This document shows positions 35,901-47,236 of a stretch of DNA of 64,000 bases, in pieces (the first letter of the stretch is position 1; every line of letters starts with the position of its first letter). Position numbers and translations under genes: made by a program. The notes below the pieces were generated by a model that was not told where the DNA came from, searched no databases, and worked only from the letters and a program-made list of their open reading frames with translations. The stretch spans positions 682,001 to 746,000 of the forward strand of contig NW_026570262.1 of NCBI RefSeq assembly GCF_019649055.1, given 5' to 3'. The stretch comes from Paramacrobiotus metropolitanus. Its lineage: Eukaryota; Tardigrada; Eutardigrada; Parachela; Macrobiotidae.

Positions 35901-37341
35901 AAAGTCTTAGAAGGTTTGGAATCTGGATTATCTGAGCGACCACTACACTGCCTAACGTTTAAAAATTATGTCCACAAATTTAAGCAAACTTCGTAACCTT
36001 AAATACAACCGCAAATGCCTTTTCGTTTGCGTTACAGTATTTACAAAAATTAAATGACATCACTATGTACAACTTTATGTATCGCTATGGCTAATCCATG
36101 GAGAAGTAAGTATAGCATTTAGAAAAGCCAACAACAAAAAATATACTCCTTTGGAAGTTTAGATGCTACATTAAAAAAAATTCTATTTAAATTTACATCG
36201 CTATCAGCACTAGTCGAGGTGGGTTGGGACAAAAAATTAATCGTGTCTGACGTACATTTCGACTTATCCAAACATGGTAAGAGCACAAACTCGCGCCACA
36301 GCCGCGATGGATTTGTACGTGACTAAAATAGCTCGATGTGCGTATCGGTTGCCGCCGTCCCCTGATCTTTGGATTCTGCCCGCACGAAGCTAACATCTTG
36401 GCGGAAGCTGACAGCCAGAACGCGAGAAAATCTGCTGATGAGCTTGTAAATCTAGCTACACTAACGTTAACCCTTCTTACAGCAAATAAACTTCTTGACT
36501 CACTTGAATCAAATGTGTCGCCGGGGACAAAGTGCTGCTCAAACACGACTGACCACTACTGTATTGTCCAAATTCCAAAATACTGTACTTTTAAAGAGTG
36601 CACGTTACGATTTTCCCCACAAACATGAGCGAAATTTTCGCCAGCACTATTACAGCACATTAACAGAAAAAGAAAGATATGATAGCGAATCTAAAACTGT
36701 TTTCACAAATAAATTTATCCGGCAAACTTTTCTGCCCTAACAGAATAAAAAGAACAAAACAAAATCGGGGAAGTATTCGGTAGCAGCAATAATAAATCTA
36801 AACATTTCATCACAATCCTGGACACTAATTTTGACCGTTAGAACCACAAGTACTGATTTCGTACACAAAAGAACTATTGCGACCGAGGCGAAGAGGTATA
36901 AAAGTGCAAAGTGCCTTGGGAGTTGGTTATGTTCTATCCTTTTCGATATTTTTTGGTTAAAAAAGTATACTCGACGTGCTGCTTACAATTTATTCCGTGC
37001 AATTACGGAAACTTACGTCGGCGCATTTCTTGTCCGCCTCCTCAAGGGCCTTTTCTTTGGCAAGGAGTTTCTCCTGGGTCTGATCAAGGTCGTTCTCGAC
37101 CTGCTGGATCTTCTTCTGGAGGTCTTTCACATCCTCCTCTGCCTAAACACATAACGCTTATGATGCACTGCAACGTACACGGATCCAGCAAAGGAGTAAT
37201 CCACAAGTATCGGATCAGAAGTGAAACCTTTTCGGCGCGCTTTTCGGCTTCGCGGCACTTCTGCTCTTGGGCATCGGCACGATCCATTGCGTTTTCCTTT
37301 TCAAGCTTCATAGCTTGCATCTTTTTCTTAATCGCGTCCAT
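26842..37341 (-). CDS. tropomyosin gene with alternative first, internal and last exons
   Basis: Tropomyosin is a coiled-coil dimer that lies along actin filaments and, with troponin, controls myosin access. The long form uses 37228-37341 (38 codons, [20 protein letters not shown]), 37017-37142 (42 codons), 29714-29847 (134 bases), one exon 4 of 118 bases, exon 5 of 71 bases, 28045-28120 (76), 27921-27983 (63), 27624-27693 (70) and a last exon of 83 bases. The sum is 855 bases, or 284 aa, the canonical length, and exon sizes match the classical tropomyosin gene exactly. Alternatives listed separately: first exons 32393-32533 and possibly 34642-34935; exon 4 at 29332-29449, 29014-29131 or fused with exon 5 at 28642-28830; exon 5 at 28258-28328; last exon 27352-27434 or 26842-26924. 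Alternative promoters and splicing would give muscle and non-muscle forms (family knowledge). Confidence 0.96.
27352..27434 (-). other. tropomyosin last exon 9a (divergent C-terminus)
   Basis: This is the proximal last exon, with 27 codons ending TLQDIQSM and a TAG at 27352-27354. A minus-strand AATAAA lies at 27225-27230, about 120 bases beyond the stop. Its C-terminus differs strongly from the muscle-like one, which should change head-to-tail overlap and troponin T binding (inference from the family). Confidence 0.93.
28258..28328 (-). other. tropomyosin exon 5b (71 bases)
   Basis: It starts in phase 0 after a CAG acceptor and reads [20 protein letters not shown], with a GTAAGG donor. The protein is almost identical to the exon-5 part of the fused exon at 28642-28830. 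The last two bases (AT against TC) change the junction residue with exon 6 from Ser to Met. It must serve exon 4a or 4b. Confidence 0.93.
28642..28830 (-). other. tropomyosin fused exon 4c+5a (189 bases, intron lost)
   Basis: One uninterrupted exon of 189 bases equals 118 + 71, the sizes of exons 4 and 5. It reads [15 protein letters not shown] through ADRKYDE straight into [20 protein letters not shown]. Acceptor is GAACAG, donor GTAAGT. All other copies of exons 4 and 5 in this gene are separate, so this copy has lost the intron or never had it. It is phase-compatible with exons 3 and 6 and must exclude 4a, 4b and 5b. Confidence 0.93.
29014..29131 (-). other. tropomyosin exon 4b
   Basis: The exon is 118 bases between a TGATAG acceptor and a GTTAGC donor and encodes [20 protein letters not shown] up to EIKYDE. 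It is the most diverged of the three exon-4 versions in the heptads that follow the exon 3 junction. Confidence 0.92.
29332..29449 (-). other. tropomyosin exon 4a
   Basis: The exon is 118 bases between an ATCAG acceptor and a GTATCT donor, encoding [20 protein letters not shown] up to DRKYEE. Choosing the acceptor six bases upstream of a second AG gives the canonical 118-base length and the family text RxRKxLENRS. Confidence 0.93.
32393..32533 (-). other. tropomyosin alternative first exon 1b (short isoforms)
   Basis: An ATG at 32533 opens 47 codons ([20 protein letters not shown] onward) ending IKRREE before a GTAAGG donor, phase 0, matching the start of exon 3. It lies between exons 2 and 3, the classical place of the internal promoter. 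The resulting protein is 251 aa. Confidence 0.9.
34642..34935 (-). other. candidate third tropomyosin first exon 1c with non-tropomyosin head
   Basis: An ATG at 34935, preceded by an in-frame TGA three codons upstream, opens 98 codons ending in MKR before a strong GTAAGA donor in phase 0, the phase needed by exon 3. The head is Gly/Pro/Ser-rich at first and then basic; it shows no heptads. Spliced to exon 3 it would give about 302 aa. Unusual N-terminal heads are known in Drosophila Tm1 forms. It could instead belong to an unrelated small gene inside the intron. Confidence 0.45.
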
Positions 37342-40300
37342 GGTATTGTTTGTTTGGCTGCAAAGGGTCTTCAGTTACGCCACCAAAAATATTTCCCTTC
37401 TTAATACAGCCGAAAATGCTGGCCGATTTATAATAAAACACAGCCAGGCAATCGCTACCTATGCAGTTTGCATATCGATTGCCGCAATCCCCGAATTTTA
37501 AATTTAGCCAAATCACTTCACATATTGCAATCATAATTCTTCAGAAAATGTGATATGTGTATTTGGTTCGTAGCAGGTAAGTACAATGCATCATTGATAA
37601 GTATACAAGCGGCGCGATAGCGCAGGGTCAAAAGTCCACCCATTATCTATACGGTGTTAACGATTCGATGGGAACGCTGAAGTGGGTTTGCCGTGCTGCC
37701 ATCAGCATGTGTATACTGTATAGTAAGGAGAGTAAGTCCACAACCGGTGTGTCAAAGCCGCTAATTTATCGTTTTCTACATCGGTATTTACACCCAACCT
37801 ATAGAAACTGACTACAAATCTACGATGTTCAGTTCTTACCTCTTTTTCTACCAAGAAAATAGCAAAACCTGCCCGAAATTGGTAAGGGAATCACAGAAAT
37901 GGAATGGCCTTTAGGGCAACACGGACTGGATAAAAAACCGGCCGACGCGAAAGAATACGCACAGGACAAATTCGGCAGCTGAGCTTGCTATCGATATATC
38001 GCGCACTACGACGAAAGATTCTTGCGCCTCGCTGGATCTTATGGTTTATTTAGGTTTGCTAAAATATCACGAAAAAGAGGCAGGGGAAACGATGCGGATT
38101 GGAGGGCGTTGGTCTACGAAATTCCATTTTAGTATGCGTGCGGAGGAAGCACGACGTCAGTTTTTCGCAACGCACAACCAACGTTCATCGCGGGCGTTGG
38201 GCGAAAGTCTCTCTTCCGCTGGTGCGTACTTCAATTCCTCTGGTGTTCTTTTCATCGCCTTGTATTTAAGTAACTGTTTCACTTCTGAGGATGATAAATC
38301 ATAGTCGAGGAACATAATAAAAATAGCCAGCCAATACGAGCGTGTTTTCTTCGGCAACTGTAAGTATATCGCAGGCTCTGTTTAGCGCCGCCTGGAAGAC
38401 GAAGCCGCTTGCCAGTTGGTCAGCGACGGTGGAACGCCAATTGTGCGTAAATGCACGTTCTTAATTTAATTTAGAGTTTAAGCTACTGGCGGCGTACTAA
38501 CTAGCTAGAGTTCGCACTTCGCACCATGGCTACTTCGTACGACGAACTGTTTTTTCACTGAATTCCTACTTCGTTAATATTTAAGACTTTAAGTACGCAA
38601 CTTTTCTATAGTAGACAGAAAAATGGCTGCTCCCATTGCGCGTAAACGGATAAATTAATACTGCAACTGACTAAAAGCTCTATACGCCGTTAGAAGAACT
38701 GCTATATATACGTGACTGTTGTCAACTTGTCACAAATTCACCATACCCAACATTTTACATAAAATACGTAATTGGCCTTTTGTGGAGAGAAAAACTCTTT
38801 GGTAAGCTAAGGTAAAAGAATGGCTGGTTTTATCGCCTTAGATAAGCGACCCCTGCCCACTTTAGTGAAAATGTGCGAGAGTATAAGTAAAAGTGTTTAA
38901 GTAAGTATTATATGTGCAAACACGAAGTTTATGTTAAATCTTCATAGTTTTATGAAATTAAAGCCGATGTATATCCTAGTTTAGTTAACTACTTATTTGT
39001 CTGTACGGCATTTCTGTCCGTCTCCACAAAATAAGTACACCATTAGTTACAAATTTAATAGATATAGTATTAGTTGCCTTATTTATAGTGCGCTATGCGT
39101 GTGCCATACAGGATGTCCGATTGAATAAGTAATTAAGCAGCAATCTTCGCAAATCTTTAGTAGTTTCCCATCTCATCGTCTGGTACGGCCAAAGGTTACT
39201 GCATAACCTGCCCCGTTCGTTATTCACCTATTGGCATCGTGTTGACCATCATGGTCACCACGGTGTGTAGTCGGCACTATATTGCTCGGTCTACGGGAAG
39301 ACAGTGTATATATATACCGCTGCTGTGGAGTTGCGATGTCTTTCCACTCCTGTTTTAGTTGAACTGCTATATTCAAACCGTCTTTGGACAAAATGGTTCT
39401 GCATCATTTGAGCCACAAATTTTGTTCTCCTGCATCCATCCCTTACCAGGTTTCGGGAGCGAAGTTTTCTCGGCTCATCTATGGTACAACCGTTGTTGTT
39501 CTTTCTTTGTGAGGTTTTTTGCACTGTTCGTATTTGTGAAGTTTTTTGCACTGTTCGTATTATTATTTATTATGCTCCGAAAATTAAAGCCGAACGGGAA
39601 AAACACACTGCAGTGTTGCTGCGTACTGCGTAGCAGCGCGTACGCGAAAATTGATGCAGCAAACAGCGCCGCATTAGGGTTCACGTACCATTCGGCGGTT
39701 TACTACAATACTTGTATTATTATTATATCTACTACGAGCACCAGATGTCAGTCCCCATATATTATTAAATTTTGGTATTTATCTTGTTTAAGGTTAAAAC
39801 TTGATCATTTGCACCGTTGCACGCGAAGATTTAACAGGTTAGCTATGGTTTAAGATTTAATTATTTTAACAAATATCAACGTACTTCTCAGTTCTCACTC
39901 TACTGCGAAACCCCGTGGAGACGATTTGTGGCAAAAATCGGCTATCCGGATTTTGGAATATATATTTATTTGCGCAGTAATGAGATGAATCGTTTAATTG
40001 TGTGTCTGAATATTCTATATGTACATATTACATAAATAAAATTACATATTAAAATATGGATCAGCGGAGATAGCAATTTATAGGAACGTTACTGTGCGTA
40101 CGTTTTTCTTATTAATTGTCCTCACCATCAGTCATTCAGACAAAACTGACAAAATTTTCGGGATAAGACTTAGTCAAAATAAACTGACTATGGATGCCTG
40201 TCGGCTTTTTTTCATGAATACTACCAGAGAGTCTATATTATACTTGTATTATATGGTGCATATACGCTGGTATACCATTAATTATAACTATGTTAGAGAA

Positions 40301-41900
40301 CCATAGTACGTGCTATAGTATTACTGCTTTACCTGTGTCACACATTCTAAGTAGATCTGTAATGTGACCAGTGACAGACCACTGTAAAGCAAGTTGTTTA
40401 CGTCATATTTACGTGTTTACGTGGAGGCATAGCCTGGAATTATTCGATTTAATTTCGAATTTATCGAAACTATAAGCACTATTAATTACTTAGGTAAACG
40501 GCATGCTTCGCGTCCGGCCGGAATGGTTACTGTAAGTACCAAACTCCGAAAAGCTCGAAGTTAGGTAGTTCCGCGCTGCGCATTTTAGTTCAGCTGATTG
40601 GAGGAGCTTTACCGATTTTGGTCGAAATTTTGGAATTATAAAAAGGTTAACAAAACATTTTCTGATAAATGGTGTTGATTAGTATCACTACTCGTACTAT
40701 GCTTGCGTTGCTAACTTGTATGCTAAAATATGATTAATTTCATTCAGAATAAATCATCATGCAGATATAGTCTTCTGTACAGCGTACAGAGCACGTATGC
40801 TAACTCTTTGGTAAAAATTGGTTAATTTATAAAATTTTAAATGTACTCTTGAGAAGAAATGTATAAATATTATTGTTAGCTTCTGAATACACGTCTTCGT
40901 AGAATCATATGTTTTAAAAATAACGGACAAGACAATGCTCACCCGCGTCTCGATCCCTTTTCGATAAAAACACTGATTCCATCCGTCATCACTAGTTTTC
41001 AGACAGTCCTGGCAGCGTTGTATCGAATTTTTCACAACTCGGCGCGCTTCTGCATTATGCTGGTTCACGGAATGATATGATGCCGTCGAAAATTAGTTCT
41101 AACAGAAACACAGAAATTTAATTTTGTCACGCATCGCGTTGCACAGCAAGATCTCGGTCTCTTCGGTAGGTTGTACGTGGATGTAAGTTTAAGTCTCAGC
41201 TCTAATTATAAGCTTTAAGAGTAAATTTAAGAAGTACAGTTGTTAATGTTAAACTAACATACTGCGGCTGTAATTCTGCAAGAGCAGCACTGTCGCTGGC
41301 AGAGAAATGCGTGACCTTAACAAAATCTCCTGCAAGCTAAAATTATCGCAAAAATAAACTACAAGCAGCTTATTATTCTCCTCAACATGAAATCTCTTGA
41401 AACATTATTTCTCTCTAGTTCACTTGGCTTCGTAACAAGATATTCACAAAACTAGCTTTTGACCATGATACGCTCGATTTCTTGTAGCGAGCGCTCAAGC
41501 CTGGCATTTAATAATTTTGCTCATCTACTGTACATAGCTGAATTATTGCAGGCACCGGCGCCGAGCACCAGTCACCCATTTTTTAAATTTTGTTCGCAGG
41601 TTTTTAAAAATAAGTTATATAACCTTCACTGCTCGTACCTACGTAATTAGTTACTAATAAACAACTTAGCCGTTTCATCGGATATCAAGGCATATCTATA
41701 TGCATAATGCATGCATCGGGGTAAATTTTAAAAGAAATATATAAATACCTCGTTGATAATGCGCTATGAGTACAAAATCAGTGTATCTTTAACTAACTTA
41801 ATTAGTTAGTAATTCTATTAAAATTAAATAAACAATAGTCATTACAAATTTACATTAAATTTTATACTAATCGTAAATCAGGTACATACGTACAGATCTA
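37342..41900. other. intergenic region upstream of tropomyosin
   Basis: It should hold the promoter and 5' UTR exons for tropomyosin exon 1a. A minus-strand frame at 38157-38357 has protein-like text (SSEVKQLLKYKAMKRTPEEL) and may be a 5' exon or chance. A 22-bp near-exact tandem repeat (TTTTTTGCACTGTTCGTATT core) lies at about 39516-39564. A possible exon at 40943-41049 is listed separately. No recognised gene was found. Confidence 0.4.
40943..41049 (-). other. exon-like segment of an unidentified gene
   Basis: The minus-strand segment has a CAG acceptor, 35 open codons with CQDC and QCFYRKGIETR, and a strong GTGAGC donor in phase 0. A second open piece upstream (from 41131, HVQPTEETEILL) could join it in phase 1. 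The Cys spacing is vaguely like small mitochondrial twin-Cys proteins, but I cannot name the gene and found no start or end. Confidence 0.25.
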
Positions 41901-42437
41901 GAGTAGTACTACTCGAAACGGACTTTAAATGTGTTCTGTAAGATACAGAGCCGGGAGTTCTGTAAAAGTGAATCTACCAATGGTACAGCGCTGAATCTTA
42001 TAGAGCGTTACAGAGCAACGAGACCACGGTTTCTAAAAGCCCCCAGTTACCGTAGTTGAATTGGTCAACGATTTATTCATTTTTCACAACAATTTTGTGG
42101 CGGTTTCCTTTCTGTTTTTCTGGCGATCTGAAGTTTTGTTACGTTAAGAAATCAAACGACTGGGGAAAAAGCGAAAGGCCATTGCATGTAAAGTACGCTG
42201 AGGTATTCCTCGCGCTGACGGCTATGGCGAAGTTGCTTGTTGCCACGATACAAATTCAAACATGCACAGTCGGAGGCAGCTAAAATCAGTGAACAAAGCA
42301 GACCTGGAATGTTGATTCGATAGAAACAATTAAACTCCCGTTAATTACACCCTCAAAACTTGAAACTTAAAAATAGGACTTATGATTAGACGTACAGCGG
42401 ACTGTGCCTCCACATCAAAAATAACTTTGACCTAGCA

Positions 42438-43165
42438 AGAAATGCGAGTTCTGTATCGTAACGGAGCCAGGAGAGTTCCTTTTACAATGGACACCATAAA
42501 TGTGGTTACACTTAAACCGCGCGCAACCAGATACTTATCTGTACTCAGACTGCCATTTCCGTGCTGGCCATCGGCCTGCTGATGTTTACACTTGCACCTT
42601 GCACACTTCCCAACGAAAACCATCAAACGATATCTCAAAAGAATGAGAAAAAAATTCTAAGAATTTTGATACCATACAAATTCGTTTTTGTTTCATCTAA
42701 GAGAAAATCGAGGTTCCTGAAGTTTCCCGTAGACAAAGCATATGCGTGAAAACAAACCAAACCGTGGATTCAAATCCTATGCTATTTCTACGGGAAACTT
42801 TAGGAGCCTCGATTTTCTCTTAGATGTGATAAAAACCAACTTGTTTGGTATCAAAATTCTTAGAATTTTTTTCTCATTCTTTTGAGATATCGCTTGATGG
42901 TTTTTGTTGAAAAATGTGCAAGTTCCAAGTGCCTGAGTTTAGCATACGAGTCTACGCGCAATGGACATGACCGACTTATTTTGGTCTGCTGTTGGTCTTG
43001 CCGTTAAAATATCGGTCCTCGGACCGATTGTCTAGTGTAACCACATTTATGGTGTCAACTGTAGATACATAACACTTTAACTCAGCCGTCCAATCAGAGG
43101 TACGGGGGTGTGATCGAAAAATTACAGAACTTCCGGCTCTGTATCGTACAGAAGGCATTTAAAGT
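42438..43165. mobile_element. foldback (long inverted repeat) element, non-autonomous
   Basis: Two arms of roughly 300 bases face each other around a 35-base loop (42743-42777). The inner arms 42590-42742 and 42778-42925 are nearly complementary; for example CCCGTAGACAAAGCATA answers TATGCTATTTCTACGGG. Farther out, ACACCATAAATGTGGTTACA (about 42489) answers the complement near 43050, and GTTCTGTATCGTAACGGAGC (about 42440) answers GGCTCTGTATCGTACAGAA (43133-43151). There is no coding capacity. A further partial copy of the outer end lies at 41914-41966. This looks like a MITE or foldback transposon; no target duplication was established. Confidence 0.7.
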
Positions 43166-43560
43166 GCCTTTCGAGTCTAGCATCCTGTATCTGTAGCACT
43201 TCCTGTATTTCGTAGTGGTGAATCTGGTGAATGGTGATTGAATGAGTCCAAAAATTAATTTCCTTCTTGCTCAGACCTGCCCTGCCGCCCAAACGACGGC
43301 GTCTACAATTTCGTCGAAGCTACAGCGACCAAAATTTTTGATTTTTCATCCTTCTCGAGCATTAAAGACAAGAGTTTTTGAGTTTGAACTTTGAAGTATA
43401 TTTTGTAAGTGTCAGATATCTAGTTGTTGTCAGCGAAATCAATTTACGCGCGCACGTTTTGCAGCTCTGTTGTTTTGATAGTTGATACTCCTTTAATTGT
43501 TTTGAGGCAGTTTTGCTAGTATTTACCGTAAGTAACCAGCTTGCGGCCTTGCGTGCAACC

Positions 43561-44579
43561 ATGAAGCCTGCGCTTGCAGCATATCGTGGGATACTGCACG
43601 AGATACGGATGTTGAAGCTCCAGGTTTGTGTTGTGGGATTTCTGTTTTCGTTTTACATAATATACTGTAGAAGTATGCTTACCTTTACTGTTTTACTTTA
43701 TGCCTTCATTGTGCTTGTTAGGCTAACAGGTGAAGTCAGTGGTTATTATGCAACTAAATGTAATTGCTTTCAGAATACTTTACGCCAGGATTTAATCAAA
43801 TACGTTAGCACGCAGTTTAAGAGGCACAAAGTTACGGATGAGAAGTATTGTCGCGCTAATGAAAGTGCGATGTTCGTCGCTGATACCTACCTCTCCATGC
43901 TGAGGAGCTCCAGATCACATAATGTACGTACAAGTAGCTAAAATAAGGTGAATTGTGTTAAAATGCGAACGGACTAACCGTGATAATCTTTCTCCCATCT
44001 ATTTCTTTCGTGGTTTATCTTGGTTTATGATTATCTTCTTAGGCAGACTTCCTACACGGTGATTCAGTTACCCCTAATTTAGTAGGCTTCGTTATTCTCT
44101 TGGGTTCAGCAATCAGGAAAACCGTGACGAAAAAAATCGTTATCTTGAAAACTGAAACGGAGTATTATACGATTCCAAGATCCTTCGTATAGTATTGAAG
44201 TGTTGTTTACGCAGTTCGTCATAAATCTATGACAAAAGAAATGTCTAATCGTCTATAATAATTATACGAGTATAATAGTAATAGTTATAATATTAATTGA
44301 GTTTATCTCCGTTTATGCAGGTTACAGTTGCGGTTATTAATTGCTTTACTTATTTTTCGAACGCAACTTCCGGTAGCTTTCCCAAGTTTGAAATCCAGGC
44401 GTAAAAAAGTATACATAGAAACTCATTCGTTGCATTTTTCGGATCGCATTGTTATGATGCTAAATATAAGTAACAAGAATTCGGTTTAGGTGCTCACTAA
44501 CCAGTATGGTGGAAGAGGTGAAAGAACAACAGCTGAAGCGGCTGCATTGGTGGGATTGAGTCTGCCGAAGACCACGTAG
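43561..44579 (+). CDS. FMC1: FMC1 homologue (mitochondrial ATP synthase assembly factor), 3 exons, 100 aa
   Basis: Exons are 43561-43623 (ATG; MKPALAAYRGILHEIRMLK), 43774-43923 and 44490-44579 (stop TAG 44577-44579), all joined in phase 0 with GTTTGT/CAG and GTACGT/TTTAG sites. FMC1 is a small mitochondrial matrix protein that helps assemble the F1 sector. Family signs are the start AYRGILxEIR, the middle FKRHKVTDEKYCRA followed by TYLSMLRSSRSH, and the end YGGRGERTTAEAAALVGLSL, matching the human pattern GxGERSxEExAxLVGLxLP. Length is near the human protein (about 113 aa). If intron 2 is retained the frame ends with VRTSS at 43941. It is the only plus-strand host gene I can support here. Confidence 0.87.
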
Positions 44580-45212
44580 GTCTGTACTCTGTAGTTAATA
44601 TCCATAGTATCCACCGGAACCGTCAACTAGCCACAACTAAGAACAAGCAACAGTGCGTGGGCGCAGCTGTAGTTCGAATGGATAAGGCTACAAATTCATG
44701 CAACGTCGTGGTTGTGAGCTATTTTAATTTAATATTTAATATAGTGGATTTGCGAAAATGTTTGTTGTGACAGTTTTTCTGATGTCCTTGTTGTGGTTGT
44801 TCGTTTCTTGCTGTTGTGATCGGGAAAATTTTAGGAGTTTGGAGAAGGGTGTTGTAGATGGCACTCTTAATCATTAAATCGTTTTATGATGAACCGTAGT
44901 GGATCGACACTTCCTGTCAAACAGTGTCGGCAAACGCGAATCGTGATCCTGGGACAGTAGAGTGCAAGTCCTGTATTTGTCCCGTAATAATTGGGATCGG
45001 TTATGGTGAATACCATTTTATGTTACACAATCGTGATTCTCTTTATCATTGCAGTGTACTCACAAAAAACAAAAGCGTGTCGTACATACAACAAATCAGA
45101 TTAATGCTCTGTATAACTTATTCTATCAGAACAATAGTGCGCTACGCATTAGTGCACTCTCTGCACTCAGTAATTAACTGCATTTGCACAGAAGGCTTCG
45201 TTCGTGACAGTT
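44580..45212. other. intergenic spacer
   Basis: The interval lies between the convergent FMC1 stop and the stop of the first Gly/Ser-rich secreted gene. No exon was recognised. Confidence 0.5.
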
Positions 45213-46411
45213 CTAGTATTCGGTATCATCTGGGTTTGCTGCTCCCGGTGTCTTCCCTGGAGTGGGCACATAACCGGTTCCACTGGAACTGCTTGTTTTT
45301 CCACCGAAGCCTCCGTTGCCACCGCTGGACGCCGGCGCTGGAGCGTACCCTCCGGATCCTCCTGACGAACCTTTGTTACCGCTGAAGCGATTGATCAGTT
45401 TCGTTATCATGCTTTGGCTCAGGTTGTTCGTGATGTGCGCTCCAAGGATGCGGGTTAGAGTCTCCATTTTATTGTTGCTTTCGGCCATTGCGAGCACGGC
45501 CTGCAGTCCCCCTGTCCATTATAAACATAATAATTGACCATTTTATTTATACAAATGCTTACGCTGTACATAAAACACTGCGGTTGATATGCGGACTGGG
45601 CCAGCGGCAGTAGCCTAAACTCATTTTTTTAAAAACCTTAATTTTTACGTTTTGTCCATTTTTTTGTGAAGCAGTCTGAATACTAATTAATGCGAATCGA
45701 TATAAAAGTTGTAATTTAATGTTACTATAAACGCTCCTGCAGTTGCATAGAGCCATAGACAAATCAGATACCGGTAGTTACCGATTTCATCGCTTACACT
45801 GATTTTAGTTACCTCGTCGAATGAATTCCCCGGCAAGCTCTCCTATCTGCAAGCATCACAGGTTACTGTAGGTTTAGCATGAATATGGACATTGTTTAAG
45901 TACGAGTATTAACGGATAGTAGTAGATACCAAGCCGATGGGTCTTTTAAAAAAGGAGAAAATTTAGAAAGGTAGAGTGTTGTTCGTATAAATAACCCCAT
46001 ACATAAGCATGCAGTTTCAAAAAATTATTATTTCATTGAATTCACCATATTTCTCTGCATGGCGCATGGCATCGTCAAAAAACAACATCTTCATATTTTT
46101 TTCTTTCTGTTAGCTTTTGTTGTACATTTTACAGGCACTTGTTTCTCTTCTACACGGTTCACATATCGGAAATGTACGCGACCAGCCATCCTTACCGAAC
46201 TGAACATACTTCCGGAGCCACCTGATGTTTGCCGTGGAAGCCGCTTATGCACATCGCACGAAGGGCACTCTTTGCCAGGAAGTCCGTTTTCTTGGAGTGA
46301 CCCATATAAACCGGAAGGAAGATAAGGATTTCGCGCATTGCATCCACTTTGCGAGAGTAATACTGATAACACTACGATGCTGTACAGTCCGGTTCTGATG
46401 TAACCCTTCAT
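45213..46411 (-). CDS. secreted Gly/Ser-rich protein 1, 167 aa
   Basis: Two exons: 46196-46411 (ATG at 46411; signal peptide about residues 1-26, YSIVVLSVLLSQSGCNA) and 45213-45500, joined in phase 0. The mature start has two Cys (KECPSC) and a basic HKRLPR. The second exon begins with an amphipathic segment (METLTRILGAHITNNL) and then a low-complexity Gly/Ser/Pro tail (GGYAPAPASSGGNGGFGG). It is related to its two neighbours by order and by a motif KM-x(2)-L-x(6)-A. Family unknown; extracellular structural or mucus-like function is only a guess from composition. The acceptor at 45500 was chosen among two AG sites for phase. Confidence 0.72.
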
Positions 46412-47236
46412 GTTGAAGCTGATGTGGTTGCTTACAATTAATTATAGCAGCCGTGCTCGCAGGCTAAATTTTGCAAATGCGTCAAGCGCTGGGTCGAAGG
46501 AAGTATGCTCTGAAGGAATAATTTTCCGTGAATATCGCACCCCTGTGCTACAGAGTACTGCTCCATTTGAATTTTGCCTTCTTTGGCAGAGTGCAGCATT
46601 TCGAGCACCGGTGCTGATTTCGAGATTTCCTCAAAACTTTGCGGCGCCTACTGCTTAATAAGTATTAACGGAATCGAGATTACCTCCTTCCCCGATTATC
46701 TGCTGGTGAAATCGGCTGTGGCGTCTGCTATCAACTTACCGATATTATCGCAAATTTTGAAGCTCTTATGCTATACACGTGCAAATAAATCGAAATTTCT
46801 TTAACTGTAACCGGTTTTCTATTAATTTTTTATACGATACCTGCACAAAATTACTCTTTTCGTTTGCTCAGGTTAACCGTAACATTATTAATTAAACTGG
46901 CAAAGACTTAAAGCTCCGTAAAAACTGCTCTCAAACTCTGTTCTCCTTCGTAAAAGGTCGGTTTTTGCGATACTAATTGCAATCACGCCACAAAAAAATT
47001 AATTTCAGTTCGACCACATATAAATTAAATTCCGTCCATATATAGCAGCTGTGCTCATGTGCAGGCAACTATACTTTTCTGACCTTTAACTGCAAAAGGA
47101 AACATGTATCATGTAACATCAGCATTAATAGTACACAGAAGATTATAGTTAGTGCGTAAATTTGCTCAAAATTCGTATTCGAAATACTACGCATTCGTCC
47201 ATCAGTACCAAACCATAAATCAAACTTAAAACTGCC
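46412..47236. other. intergenic spacer
   Basis: The interval sits between the first and second secreted genes. No exon was seen. It should hold the promoter of gene 1 and the 3' UTR of gene 2. Confidence 0.5.

Noticed and set aside
39359-39853. 164-codon plus-strand frame rich in Phe and Cys
   Set aside because: It spans an AT-rich tandem duplication and reads like random sequence.
40503-40531. Possible plus-strand first exon (MLRVRPEW before GTAAGT)
   Set aside because: Only 29 bases, and no partner exon was found downstream.
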